Positions 1-8,420 of a DNA stretch of 64,000 nucleotides are shown one piece after another. Positions within the stretch are counted from its first letter, which is position 1; the number at the start of each line of letters is the position of its first letter. The translations under genes were made by a program, and so were the position numbers. The notes under the pieces were generated by a model, which saw only the letters and a list, made by a program, of their open reading frames with translations, had not been told where the DNA came from and did not search any database. Source of the DNA: Herbiconiux sp. VKM Ac-1786 (GTDB taxonomy: Bacteria; Actinomycetota; Actinomycetes; Actinomycetales; Microbacteriaceae); the NCBI RefSeq assembly GCF_015350805.1, contig NZ_JADKSG010000001.1, positions 1,784,513 to 1,848,512 of the forward strand, in the 5' to 3' direction.

Positions 1-48
1 TCCCCGCACCGACCGCTTCACGCACGCATCGATCGCAAGGGCATCCCC

Positions 49-2556
49 GTGGACACACAACTGCACGACGTCGACACCACCGTCGCCGTCCTCTCGCTGA
101 CCGGCATCTCGAAGTCGTACTCGGGCGTCGCGGCGCTGACCGACGTCTCGCTCGAGGTGCTGCCGGGCGAGGTGCATGCGCTCCTCGGGGAGAACGGTGC
201 CGGCAAGTCGACGCTGATGAACGTCGCCTCCGGCACCGTCCAGCCCGACGGCGGCCGCATCAGGGTCAACGGCGAGGAGATCGACGGCCTCAGCCCGGCG
301 CTCGCCGCGAAGCTCGGCATCGCGATCGTGCACCAGCACCCGGCGGTGCTGCCCGACATGACCATCCTCGAGAACCTGCGGGTGGCGCTGCCGCCCTCGG
401 TGTTCGAGGGCAAGGGGCCGATCGAGGAGTACGCGACCCGGCTCATCCGCGAGTCGGGCCTCACCGCCCACCTCGGCGACCGGGTCGAGACGCTCAGCGT
501 GGCGCAGAAGCATCTGCTCGAGATCACCAAGGCGCTGGCCCTCGAGCCGCGCGTGCTGGTGCTCGACGAGCCGACGGCCCCGCTCGGGCAGGACTCGGTC
601 GACCTGCTCTTCGCCCGGGTGCGCGAGACCGTCGCCCGCGGCACCGCGGTGGTCTACATCACCCACCGCATGGCCGAGGTGCGCCAGCTCGCCGACCGGG
701 TGACCGTGCTCCGTGACGGACGGCTGCGCGGCATCGCCCGGGTCGACGAGGTCACCGACGACGAGCTGCTGACCATGATCGTCGGCCGGCAGATGGAGTC
801 GACCTTCCCGCCGAAGTACACGGCGACCGAGGGCGACGAGACGAACCTCGTGCTGAGTCACCTGACGGGCGACGGCTTCGTCGACGTCTCGGCCTCCGTG
901 CGGCGGGGCGAGATCCTCGGCATCGCGGGCGTCGTCGGCAACGGTCAGAGCGAGCTGCTCCGGGCGCTCGCCGGCCTCGACGGGTTCACCGGCCGGGTCG
1001 CGGTCGGCGGGCGCGAGCTCTCGGCCTCGCAGCTGCTCGGCCGCACCGCCTACATGCCCTCCGACCGGCACAGCGAGGGTCTGATGATGACCCTGACCGT
1101 GCGAGAGAACGCCGCCATCTCGGCCCTCAAGCGCTTCAAGCGCTGGGCGCTGGTCAGCCGTCGCGACGAGGTGACCACGGTCGGTGCGACGCTCGACTCC
1201 CTCTCGGTCAAGGCGTCGTCGATGGATGCGGTTGTCTCCTCACTCTCGGGCGGCAACCAGCAGAAGGTCGTGATGGCCCGGGCGCTGCTCTCCGAGCCGT
1301 CGATCGTGATCGCCGACGAGCCCACCCAGGGCGTGGACGTCGGGGCTCGGCTGGAGATCTACCGCATCCTCCGCGAGGTGTCGGCCTCGGGCATCCCGGT
1401 CGTCGTCGCCTCCTCGGACGCGAAGGAGCTCGAGGGCCTCTGCGACCAGGTGATCGTGATGTCGCGCGGCAACGCCGTCGGCACCCTCGCCGGCGAGGAC
1501 ATCACCGAGACGCGCATCGTGCAGACGGCGGTCACCTCCACCGCGCACACCGCCAACACGCAGCTGGCGACCGAGAAGGTCGCGCGCTCGACGCCGCTGC
1601 GCCGCTTCATCCAGGGCGACTACGCGCCGTCGGCGTTGCTCGTGGCCGTGATCGCGGTGCTCGGCGCCTTCATCTTCAGCCAGAACGTGCGCTACCTGTC
1701 CGACTTCAACATCTTCTCGGTGCTGATGCTCGTCAGCGCCCTCGGCTTCATCGCGCTCGGGCAGACGATCTCGCTGCTGATCGGCGGCATCGACCTCTCG
1801 GTCGGTCCGCTGGCCGGCTTCCTGGTGGTGGTCGGGTCGTTCTTCGTCAACGACGGTCAGCCGTTCGGGGTGATGGGCCTCGGCATCCTGCTGATGTTCG
1901 TGCTGGCGGTGGCGACCGGTCTCGTGAACGGCTCGCTCATCCGCTTCGGGAAGTTCACGGCCATCGCGGCGACGCTGACGCTCTACATCGCGCTGCAGGG
2001 GCTGAGCTTCCTGCTGCGCGACTCGCCCGGCGGCTACATCGCCGGATCGTTCACCGCGCTGATCACCACCCGCGTCGGGCCGGTGCCGCTGATCTTCATC
2101 GTGCTCGTCGTGTTCACGGTGCTGCTCGAGCTGGCGCTCCGGAAGCGCCGCTGGGGCTGGCGCCTGCGGGCCACCGGCTCGAACGAGGAGGCCGCGCGCC
2201 GGATCGGCGTGAACATCGACCGCACGGTGGTCTTCGCCTACGTCGCCACCTCGGTGCTCGCCTTCCTCGGCGCGATCGTGCTGATGACGCAGATCGGCGT
2301 CGGCGACCCCGCCCAGGGCGTGTCGTACACGCTCTCCAGCATCACCGCGGTGGTGCTCGGCGGCACCTCGCTGCTCGGCGGCCGCGGCACCTTCGTGGGC
2401 AGCCTGTTCGGCTCGATCCTGCTGATCCAGGTGCTCAACGCGACCACCTTCCTGGGACTGTCGCAGATGTGGCAGTACATCTTCCAGGGCGTGCTCATCC
2501 TGATCGCCGCCGTGTTCTACTCGGTCGCACGTCGGCGCCGCACGGTGCTCGTCTGA
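49..2556 (+). CDS. Sugar ABC transporter, ATPase fused to permease (RbsA-RbsC type)
   Basis: An 835-residue protein that joins two parts normally made as separate polypeptides in ribose-type importers. Residues about 15-500 are a duplicated ATPase: the first Walker A (GENGAGKS, residues 47-54) is intact with Walker B VLVLDEPT and a weak signature LSVAQ; the second has a degenerate Walker A (GVVGNGQS) but a good LSGGNQQ signature and IADEPTQGVD. Residues about 525-835 are a hydrophobic RbsC-like permease with GGIDLSVG and GGTSLLGG motifs. It should drive uptake of a monosaccharide or similar solute across the membrane. The GTG at 49 follows AAGGG, but the frame stays open to the window edge, so an upstream start is possible. 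The binding protein is not in the window. The substrate is unknown; the coupled dehydrogenase suggests a sugar or polyol. Confidence 0.9.
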   Translation: MDTQLHDVDTTVAVLSLTGISKSYSGVAALTDVSLEVLPGEVHALLGENGAGKSTLMNVASGTVQPDGGRIRVNGEEIDGLSPALAAKLGIAIVHQHPAVLPDMTILENLRVALPPSVFEGKGPIEEYATRLIRESGLTAHLGDRVETLSVAQKHLLEITKALALEPRVLVLDEPTAPLGQDSVDLLFARVRETVARGTAVVYITHRMAEVRQLADRVTVLRDGRLRGIARVDEVTDDELLTMIVGRQMESTFPPKYTATEGDETNLVLSHLTGDGFVDVSASVRRGEILGIAGVVGNGQSELLRALAGLDGFTGRVAVGGRELSASQLLGRTAYMPSDRHSEGLMMTLTVRENAAISALKRFKRWALVSRRDEVTTVGATLDSLSVKASSMDAVVSSLSGGNQQKVVMARALLSEPSIVIADEPTQGVDVGARLEIYRILREVSASGIPVVVASSDAKELEGLCDQVIVMSRGNAVGTLAGEDITETRIVQTAVTSTAHTANTQLATEKVARSTPLRRFIQGDYAPSALLVAVIAVLGAFIFSQNVRYLSDFNIFSVLMLVSALGFIALGQTISLLIGGIDLSVGPLAGFLVVVGSFFVNDGQPFGVMGLGILLMFVLAVATGLVNGSLIRFGKFTAIAATLTLYIALQGLSFLLRDSPGGYIAGSFTALITTRVGPVPLIFIVLVVFTVLLELALRKRRWGWRLRATGSNEEAARRIGVNIDRTVVFAYVATSVLAFLGAIVLMTQIGVGDPAQGVSYTLSSITAVVLGGTSLLGGRGTFVGSLFGSILLIQVLNATTFLGLSQMWQYIFQGVLILIAAVFYSVARRRRTVLV

Positions 2557-3611
2557 TGCGCGCGGCGGTCTACCACGGCGACCACGACATCCGGGTGTCG
2601 TCCGTGCCTGCACCCTCGCGCGGTGCCGGCGAGGTGCTCCTGCGGGTCGTCCGCTCGGGCCTCTGCGGCACCGACGCCACCGAGTGGGCCGTCGGGCCCA
2701 AGGTCTTCCCGGTCGCGGTGGCCCATCGCGTCACGGGTCACACGGGCCCGATGATCCCGGGCCACGAGTTCGTCGGCGAGGTCGTCGAGGCGGATGCGGA
2801 CAGCGGCTTCCAGCCCGGCGACCGCGTCGCGAGCGGGGCCGGGGTGTGGTGCGGCACCTGCGCGCGCTGCCTCGAGGGCCGCACGAACATGTGCGAGCGC
2901 TACTGGACCCTCGGGCTCAGCACCGACGGCGGCATGGCGGAGTACGTCTCGGTGCCCGCGCGGACGCTGGCGCGCATCCCCTCGGAGCTGTCGTTCGACC
3001 ATGCCGCGCTCGCCCAGCCGCTCGCGGTCGGCATCCATGCCGCGCGCCGCTCGGGTGCCCGGGACGGCGACCGGGTGGTGGTCATCGGCGGCGGAGCGAT
3101 CGCGTCGTTCGTGCTCGCGGGGCTGCAGCACCTGATCTCGGCGACCGTCGTGGTCGTCGAGTTCCCCGGGCCGAAGCAGGAGCGGGCACTGCGGTTCGGC
3201 GCCTCGGCCGTGCTCGCCCCGGCGCCGGTGCCCGAGCTCCTCGACGCCGTGACCTCGGCGTTCGACGGGGCGCGTCCCGACATCGTGATCGAGGCCAGTG
3301 GAGCGCCCGGGCAGCTGGCGACCGCGGTCGCCCTCGTGCGCGACGGCGGACGGGTGCTCGCGGTCGGGCTGCCCAAGGCGAAGCCGGAGCTCGACGTGCA
3401 CTCGCTGGTCTTCCGCGAGGTGACTATCGACTCGAGCCTCGCCCATGTCTGCGACGCCGACCTGGGCCCGGCGCTCGAGATCCTCGCCGAGGGCGTGGTG
3501 GGGCCGGAGCTGCTCGCGGGCGTCGTGCCGCTCTCGGCCCTGCCCGAGCAGCTCGAGCTGCTCGCCGCGGGCCGCCTCGACGGCAAGGTGCTGATCGACC
3601 CCTGGGCCTGA
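2556..3611 (+). CDS. Zinc-dependent medium-chain alcohol/polyol dehydrogenase
   Basis: 351 residues, of the sorbitol/threonine dehydrogenase branch of the MDR family. The catalytic zinc site is Cys37 (CGTD) with His70-Glu71 (GHEF). The structural zinc lobe has four cysteines at 99, 102, 105 and 113. The NAD(P)-binding fold carries GGGAIASF near residue 190. The ATG overlaps the stop of the ABC transporter by one base (TGATG), so the two are translationally coupled, and the enzyme probably oxidises the imported sugar or polyol. An in-frame start upstream would lie inside the transporter gene and adds a non-homologous leader, so I reject it. The exact substrate cannot be read from the sequence. 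Confidence 0.92.
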   Translation: MRAAVYHGDHDIRVSSVPAPSRGAGEVLLRVVRSGLCGTDATEWAVGPKVFPVAVAHRVTGHTGPMIPGHEFVGEVVEADADSGFQPGDRVASGAGVWCGTCARCLEGRTNMCERYWTLGLSTDGGMAEYVSVPARTLARIPSELSFDHAALAQPLAVGIHAARRSGARDGDRVVVIGGGAIASFVLAGLQHLISATVVVVEFPGPKQERALRFGASAVLAPAPVPELLDAVTSAFDGARPDIVIEASGAPGQLATAVALVRDGGRVLAVGLPKAKPELDVHSLVFREVTIDSSLAHVCDADLGPALEILAEGVVGPELLAGVVPLSALPEQLELLAAGRLDGKVLIDPWA

Positions 3612-3681
3612 GCGCCCCCTGAGCCTGACCGCCCGCTCGGCGGCGCACGCTAGGCTGGCCCGGACGTTCTAGGAGGCGCAC

Positions 3682-3792
3682 ATGCTGGTCGGAGATCTGC
3701 TGCTCGGATTCATCGGGCTTCTCAGCCTGGTCACGGGAGTGCTGGGCCTCGCCGCCCTCATCGCCATGGTGAAGGCCCCCTACAACAGCTAG
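3682..3792 (+). CDS. Small hydrophobic membrane peptide (36 aa)
   Basis: A 36-codon frame (starts MLVGDLLLG, ends VKAPYNS) preceded by a perfect AGGAGG at 3671-3676, five bases before the ATG, with a possible -10 box TAGGCT at 3651-3656. Residues about 5-29 are one uninterrupted hydrophobic helix; the tail is short and positively charged. It looks like a single-pass membrane miniprotein. Its stop overlaps the stop of the convergent methyltransferase gene by four bases. I do not recognise a family. The ideal ribosome-binding site and clean transmembrane pattern argue for a real gene. Confidence 0.6.
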   Translation: MLVGDLLLGFIGLLSLVTGVLGLAALIAMVKAPYNS

Positions 3793-4952
3793 TCGGCCCG
3801 CCGGCTCGTGCGCTCTGGCTTGCCATCCCGCCTGGAGCAGCGAGCGCCCTGGTGGCCTGGCGCCGTGGTGCCGCATTCGCGCTGCGGTGCCCTCGCTCCA
3901 GCGTGCCCGACGACGACCGTCGCGTCGAGCGACTCGTCGCGAACCACCCGCGGCGCCAGCCCCGCGGCCTCGAAGAGCGCCGACGTGAGCGGAGCCTGAT
4001 CCTCGCTGGTCTCGATCAGCAGCCGCCCGCCGGGGCTCAGCCACTCCCGCGCCCCGGCGACGATCCGCCGCTGCACGTCGAGCCCGTCCCCGCCGCCGTC
4101 GAGCGCGATCCCGGCCTCGTGCAGCCGCGCCTCGGCCGGCATCGTCGCTATCGCCGCACTGGGCACATACGGCGCATTCACCACCAGCACGTCCACCCGC
4201 CCCCGCAGCCCCACCGGCAGCGCCCCGAACAGATCCCCCTGAAACACCCGCCCCGCGCCGAGGTTCCGCCGAGCACTCGCCACCGCGGCCCCGTCCACAT
4301 CCGCGGCCACCACCTCGAACCCGCCCCGCCCTCCCTCGCCGTCGCCGTCGACAACCCCAAACCCGCCCCACTCTCCCTCGCCGTCGGTGTCGACCGCCCC
4401 GAACCCGCCCCGGCCAGGCCCGCCGTCGGCTCCACCACCGCGCTCGCCGTCGGCTCCACCACCGCCTGCGTCGCCGGCCTCCCCATCACGCGCCGGCCCG
4501 ACCGCCCCACCGCGCCCACGCTCGCCGCCGGCCGGCACGGCCTCGAAGACGGTGTCGCCGTCGGCGTCGGTCGTGAGACGGATGCGCCCCTCCCCGTACG
4601 CCGCGATCGCCGCCCCGATGGCTCCCGACCCGCAGCACAGGTCGACCACGACGGCGCCGTCGGGCGCCTCCCGCACCGCTTCGCGCACGAGCAGCTCGGT
4701 GCGCCGCCGCGGAACGAAGACCCCCGCCTCCACGACCACCCGCAGCCCGGCGAACGCCGCCCACCCCACCAGATGCTCGAGCGGCCGTCCCGCCACGCGC
4801 TCCCGCACCAGCCGCTCGAGCTCGCCCCCGTCGCCCCCGGCCGCCTCCAGGATCACGGCCGCCTCCTCTTCGGCGAACACGCACCCCCCACCCCGCAGCG
4901 CCCCCACGACCCACCTCACCCCGTCGCCGCGCGTCGCTTCCACGCGCGCCAC
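3789..4952 (-). CDS. PrmC/HemK-related N5-glutamine methyltransferase-like protein with repeat insertion
   Basis: An S-adenosylmethionine-dependent methyltransferase of the HemK/PrmC group. It has the PrmC-like N-terminal helical part (GRPLEHLVGWAAF, VPRRRTELL), motif I DLCCGSGAIG and, in place of NPPY, the variant NAPY (about residues 259-262) seen in the actinobacterial PrmC-related subgroup of unknown substrate. Between motif I and the acidic motif (VVAADVDGAAV) lies an extra stretch of roughly 90 Gly/Asp/Glu-rich residues absent from normal family members, made largely of tandem repeats. The C-terminal 40 residues are also low-complexity. Start uncertain: GTG 4952 chosen, with TTG 4976 and GTG 4943 as alternatives. 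Real PrmC is usually beside prfA, so this is probably the paralogue. Confidence 0.8.
   Translation of the reverse strand: MARVEATRGDGVRWVVGALRGGGCVFAEEEAAVILEAAGGDGGELERLVRERVAGRPLEHLVGWAAFAGLRVVVEAGVFVPRRRTELLVREAVREAPDGAVVVDLCCGSGAIGAAIAAYGEGRIRLTTDADGDTVFEAVPAGGERGRGGAVGPARDGEAGDAGGGGADGERGGGADGGPGRGGFGAVDTDGEGEWGGFGVVDGDGEGGRGGFEVVAADVDGAAVASARRNLGAGRVFQGDLFGALPVGLRGRVDVLVVNAPYVPSAAIATMPAEARLHEAGIALDGGGDGLDVQRRIVAGAREWLSPGGRLLIETSEDQAPLTSALFEAAGLAPRVVRDESLDATVVVGHAGARAPQRECGTTAPGHQGARCSRRDGKPERTSRRAD
4318..4472. repeat. In-frame tandem repeats (42-bp and 24-bp units) inside the methyltransferase gene
   Basis: Units starting AACCCGCCCC recur at 4318, 4360 and 4402, exactly 42 bases apart; two are complete and the third is partial. 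They encode the 14-residue theme GGFxVVDxDGEG on the minus strand and resemble the acidic motif that follows. A second repeat starting GTCGGCTCCACCACCGC occurs at 4425 and 4449, 24 bases apart. All periods are multiples of three, so the reading frame is kept. Confidence 0.85.
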
Positions 4953-5001
4953 TCTACTCAGCCGCCCGAGAACCAAGCCTTCAGGCCCTGGTCGCCACCC
5001 G

Positions 5002-6009
5002 TCACGGCGCGAGGAAGCCGCGGAGCTCGTTCTCGACGTCGGTGCCGATGGCCGCCGTTCCGCCGAGGATGACGATCTTGCTCGGCTTCAGGCGCCGCAA
5101 CTCGGCCGCGACAGGCGCCGGGATGGCGGACTTGGTCACGAGCAGCACGGGCGCTTCGACGCGGGCGGCCGCGGCCGACCCCGAGAGCGCGTCGGGGAAG
5201 GCTTCTCCCGACGCGATGTAGACGGTGGTGGCGGCGCGGAAGGCATCGGCCGCGATCGCGGCCGACACGGCGAAGCGATCACCGCCGGTGATGCGCCGGG
5301 TCTGGGGCTGCACCGCGGTCAGCTCGGCGAGCACGCCCGCACCGACGGCCGACGGCCCGCCCACGACGGCGATCGACTTGGGCTCCTCGAGCAGCAGCTC
5401 GGCACGCGCCGCCGGCGGCAGCGAGTCGCGCTGGGTCAGCAGCACGGTGCCGCCGAGGTGGGCGGCAGCTGCCGCGCCCGAGAGTGCGTCGGGGAAGTTC
5501 TCGCCCGACGCGACGAACGCCGTCGCGGCCGGCACGACGCCGAAGAACGATCGGGCCGCGGAGGCCGACACGACATACCGGTCGGCGCCGCCGATCCGTT
5601 CTACGACGGGAGTGACCTTGCGCAGTTCCCGGTAGACCGCATCGCTCACGGCCGCCTCGCCGCCGAGCAGGACGATGCGCTCCGGATCTAGGCGCTCCAG
5701 TTCGGCCCGAACGGCCGGCGGCAGCGCGACCCGGGTCGTGAGCAGCACGGGCCCGCCGCGGAGCCCCGCCAAGGCCGAGGCCGAGAGGGCGTCGGCGAAC
5801 GTCTCTCCCGAGACGATGTAGGCCACCGGCGGCCGGAATCCGGCGGGGAAGATGTCGTTGGAGATGGCTGCCGAGACCTCGAAGCGATCGGCTCCGCCGA
5901 TGCGCTGCACGCCGTCGGGAACTGCGGAGGCCGGCGCGGCCAGCCCACCGATCAGGACCAGGGCGCCGAGCCCGGCGGTCAGAGCGAAGGGGATGCGGGG
6001 CGAGGCCAT
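5002..6009 (-). CDS. Secreted cell wall-binding repeat 2 protein (three repeats only)
   Basis: 335 residues from the ATG at 6009. An upstream in-frame start would add a charged leader before the signal peptide. The N-terminus is a classical signal peptide (MASPRIPFALTAG, then hydrophobic, then AAPASA). The whole mature protein is three copies of the CW_binding_2 repeat, each with an RIGGADRFEVSA-type opening, a SGExFPDALS motif and a closing IVLLGGxxAVS motif. Such repeats bind cell-wall polymers in Gram-positive bacteria. With no catalytic domain, a structural or adhesive surface role is the likely one. The repeats match those at 18-22.8, 43-48 and 63.7-64 kb. Confidence 0.9.
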   Translation of the reverse strand: MASPRIPFALTAGLGALVLIGGLAAPASAVPDGVQRIGGADRFEVSAAISNDIFPAGFRPPVAYIVSGETFADALSASALAGLRGGPVLLTTRVALPPAVRAELERLDPERIVLLGGEAAVSDAVYRELRKVTPVVERIGGADRYVVSASAARSFFGVVPAATAFVASGENFPDALSGAAAAAHLGGTVLLTQRDSLPPAARAELLLEEPKSIAVVGGPSAVGAGVLAELTAVQPQTRRITGGDRFAVSAAIAADAFRAATTVYIASGEAFPDALSGSAAAARVEAPVLLVTKSAIPAPVAAELRRLKPSKIVILGGTAAIGTDVENELRGFLAP

Positions 6010-6094
6010 GGTTCTCCGATCGGAAGCGCCGGCCCCCACGGACCGGACGCGTCCACCGTAGCGAAGAAGCGAGGATTAATCGACTACGGGAGGG

Positions 6095-6574
6095 CTACTG
6101 CGGGAGGGAGGACTCGATGAGGGCCACGATGGCCGGGTCGTCGGGCTCGGTGGAGGGGCGGAAGCGGTGCACCGCGCCGTCGGGGGTGACGACGAACTTC
6201 TCGAAGTTCCACTTCACCCGCCCCGCCTTGCCGTCGGCGTCGGGGGTCTTCGTGAGCTCCTGGTAGAGCGGGTGCGCCGAGCGCCCGTTGACCTTGACCT
6301 TGTCGAACATCGGGAAGGTGACCCCCCAGGTCATCGAGCAGTACTCCTTGATCTTGTCGGTGTCGCCGAGCTCCTGCAGGAACTGGTTGCTCGGGAAGCC
6401 GAGCACGGTGAAGCCGCGCGCCTCGTAGCGCTTCTGCAGCTCCTCGAGCTTCTCGTACTGCGGGGCCAGGCCGCAGCGCGACGCGACGTTCACGATCAGC
6501 TTGACGGGCGCGTAGTCGGCGAGCGTCGAGGAGGCTCCGTCGATCGTGGTGAGGGGGATGTCGTCGAGTGCCAT
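6095..6574 (-). CDS. Glutathione peroxidase family thiol peroxidase
   Basis: 159 residues, the usual length. The peroxidatic cysteine is Cys34 in NVASRCGLAPQY (a cysteine, not selenocysteine). The family motifs LGFPSNQF and WNFEKF, which supply the Gln/Trp/Asn of the active site, are present. In bacteria these enzymes usually use thioredoxin, not glutathione, to reduce peroxides in the cytoplasm. The start at 6574 follows AGGA with good spacing; longer in-frame starts give unrelated residues. It stands alone, divergent from the MarP-like gene. Confidence 0.93.
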   Translation of the reverse strand: MALDDIPLTTIDGASSTLADYAPVKLIVNVASRCGLAPQYEKLEELQKRYEARGFTVLGFPSNQFLQELGDTDKIKEYCSMTWGVTFPMFDKVKVNGRSAHPLYQELTKTPDADGKAGRVKWNFEKFVVTPDGAVHRFRPSTEPDDPAIVALIESSLPQ

Positions 6575-6689
6575 GATCCGCATCCTACGCGCCGCCGCAC
6601 CCCGCGAAGCCGAGAGCGGGACAACGACGAGAGGCGACGCAGAACACTCCCAGCGACCGCCGGAACCGCCCGCGTAGCCTGATCCGCAC

Positions 6690-7883
6690 ATGGACATCCT
6701 CATCGACCTCGTGCTGCTCCTGATCGCCCTGCTGGCCGTCGTCGGCGGCTGGCGGCGCGGCGCCCTGATGACGGCCGCGGCACTCGCCGGCATCGTCGTG
6801 GGCGCCTGGCTCACGGGCGTCGTGGCCCCGCCCGTCGTCGACTGGCTCGCGACGCAGGGCTGGAGCAGCCCTCTGCAGCGCACCCTCGCCGCGGCGGCCG
6901 TGCTCATCCTGAGCATCGCGCTCGCCTCGGCTGTGCTCACCCTGGTCGCGTCGCTCCTGCGCCGCGTGATCGGCGTCGTGAGGATCGGCCGCGGCATCGA
7001 CGCGCTCGGCGGCGGCGTGCTGGGGCTCGTCACCTGGGCCGTCGTGGTCTGGCTGCTGGCCGGCTTCCTGCAGACGACGGGCATCCCGCCGGTCACCCAG
7101 GCCGTCGCCTCCTCGCGCGTGGTCGCGACGCTCGACCGCATCGCCCCCGTGCCCGCCGAGAGCGCCCTCGGCACGCTCGGCCAGGCGCTCGACGGCGCCG
7201 GCTTCCCCGAGGTCTTCGCGTTCGGCGAGGAGATCATCCCGGGCGCACCCGAGCCCGATCCCTCGGTTCCGGATGCGGTGAACCAGGCCTCGGGCGGCGT
7301 CGTCCGCATCCTGTCCTCCGCTCCCCGGTGCGGCTCCGACGCCGAAGGCAGCGGCTGGGTGGTGGCGGGTGACCGCGTCGTGACGAACGCCCACGTCGTG
7401 GCGGGTGGCGACGCGCTCACGGTGCAGCTCGGCGGACAGGGCCGCCTCTACGACGCCCGCCTCGTGGTCTTCGACCCGCAGCGCGACCTCGCCGTGCTCG
7501 ACGTGCCCGGCCTGCCCGCCGACCCGCTGCCGCTCGGCACCGAGCTGGCCTCGGGCGACTCCGCCACGGTCGCGGGCTACCCCGAGAACGGCCCCTACTC
7601 CGTCATCCCGTCCCGCGTGCGCGACGTCGTCGACGCGGTCGGCCGCGACATCTACGGGGCCGACGCTGTGACCCGCGAGATCTACTCCCTCCGCTCCACC
7701 GTGCGCCCCGGCAACTCGGGCGGCCCCCTCTTCGACGACGCGGGCCGGGTCGTCGGCGTGGTCTTCGCGCGCTCCACCGTCGACGCCGAGACGGGTTACG
7801 CCCTCACCCTCGACGAGATCGCGCCGGTGCTCGCGGCGGTCGCGTCGACCGAAGAGGTGCCGTCGGGGGCCTGCGCCGCCTAG
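6690..7883 (+). CDS. marP: MarP-like membrane-anchored periplasmic serine protease
   Basis: 397 residues, the same length as mycobacterial MarP (Rv3671c), an acid-resistance protease. Residues 1-165 form four hydrophobic helices of the CvpA type. The rest is a trypsin-like domain outside the membrane with His235 (TNAHVV), Asp266 (RDLAVLD) and Ser343 (GNSGGP). Two cysteines at 214 and 395 match the pair that makes the regulatory disulfide in MarP. It likely cleaves cell-wall hydrolases or other periplasmic substrates under acid or oxidative stress; that role is known for the mycobacterial enzyme and only inferred here. A TAGCCT box ends nine bases before the ATG, so the message is nearly leaderless. 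Confidence 0.93.
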   Translation: MDILIDLVLLLIALLAVVGGWRRGALMTAAALAGIVVGAWLTGVVAPPVVDWLATQGWSSPLQRTLAAAAVLILSIALASAVLTLVASLLRRVIGVVRIGRGIDALGGGVLGLVTWAVVVWLLAGFLQTTGIPPVTQAVASSRVVATLDRIAPVPAESALGTLGQALDGAGFPEVFAFGEEIIPGAPEPDPSVPDAVNQASGGVVRILSSAPRCGSDAEGSGWVVAGDRVVTNAHVVAGGDALTVQLGGQGRLYDARLVVFDPQRDLAVLDVPGLPADPLPLGTELASGDSATVAGYPENGPYSVIPSRVRDVVDAVGRDIYGADAVTREIYSLRSTVRPGNSGGPLFDDAGRVVGVVFARSTVDAETGYALTLDEIAPVLAAVASTEEVPSGACAA

Positions 7884-7932
7884 GGCGGTGAGGCGGGTGA
7901 CGGATGCCCGGGCATCCGTTCACCGAGACGAT

Positions 7933-7962
7933 GTGTACAGCGTTCACATGCTCTGCTACCGT
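7933..7962 (+). promoter_or_regulatory. Promoter with overlapping imperfect palindrome upstream of the VOC gene
   Basis: TGTACA (7934-7939) and TACCGT (7957-7962) are 17 bases apart and could be -35 and -10 boxes. GTGTACAGCGTTCAC (7933-7947) is a near-palindrome overlapping the -35, of a kind used by TetR- or MarR-type repressors. A GGAGGAG ribosome site precedes the ATG at 7992. No matching regulator is adjacent. Confidence 0.4.
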
Positions 7963-7991
7963 ACCCACACGACCACACGGAGGAGCCGTCG

Positions 7992-8414
7992 ATGACCACC
8001 CTGAACCCCTACATCAACTTCCGCGGCCAGGCGAAGGAGGCGGCCGAGTTCTACCAGTCCGTCTTCGGCGGCGAGCTCGGCATCAGTACCTTCGGCGACT
8101 TCGGCATGCCCGTCGAGCCGGGCGAGGAGCACCTCGTCATGCACGCGCAGCTCACCACGGCGGGCGGGCTGGTGCTGATGCTCTCCGACACGCCGACCCA
8201 CATGGAGCTGAACGTGGGCAACAACATCTCGGTGTCGCTCAGCGGGGGCCCCGGCGACAGCGACGAGCTGCACGACTGGTTCGACAAGCTGGCCGAGGGC
8301 GGCACGATCTCCGAGCCGCTGGTGGTGGCGCCGTGGGGCGACAGCTTCGGCATGCTCGTCGACCGCTTCGGCATCAACTGGCTCGTCAACATCGGCGGCG
8401 CCCCCCAGCAGTAA
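7992..8414 (+). CDS. VOC/PhnB-like glyoxalase-fold protein
   Basis: 140 residues, beginning MTTLNPYINFRGQAKEAAEFY, the typical opening of the PhnB/DUF-3-demethylubiquinone-methyltransferase-like branch of the vicinal oxygen chelate superfamily. It contains HAQLTTAGGLVLMLSD and ends with VDRFGINWLVN, the usual closing strand. The metal-binding His/Glu set of true glyoxalases is not complete, as is common in this branch. Role unknown; such proteins are often small-molecule binding or isomerising enzymes. Its promoter region contains a palindrome, so it may be induced by a ligand. Confidence 0.88.
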   Translation: MTTLNPYINFRGQAKEAAEFYQSVFGGELGISTFGDFGMPVEPGEEHLVMHAQLTTAGGLVLMLSDTPTHMELNVGNNISVSLSGGPGDSDELHDWFDKLAEGGTISEPLVVAPWGDSFGMLVDRFGINWLVNIGGAPQQ

Positions 8415-8420
8415 CGGGGG

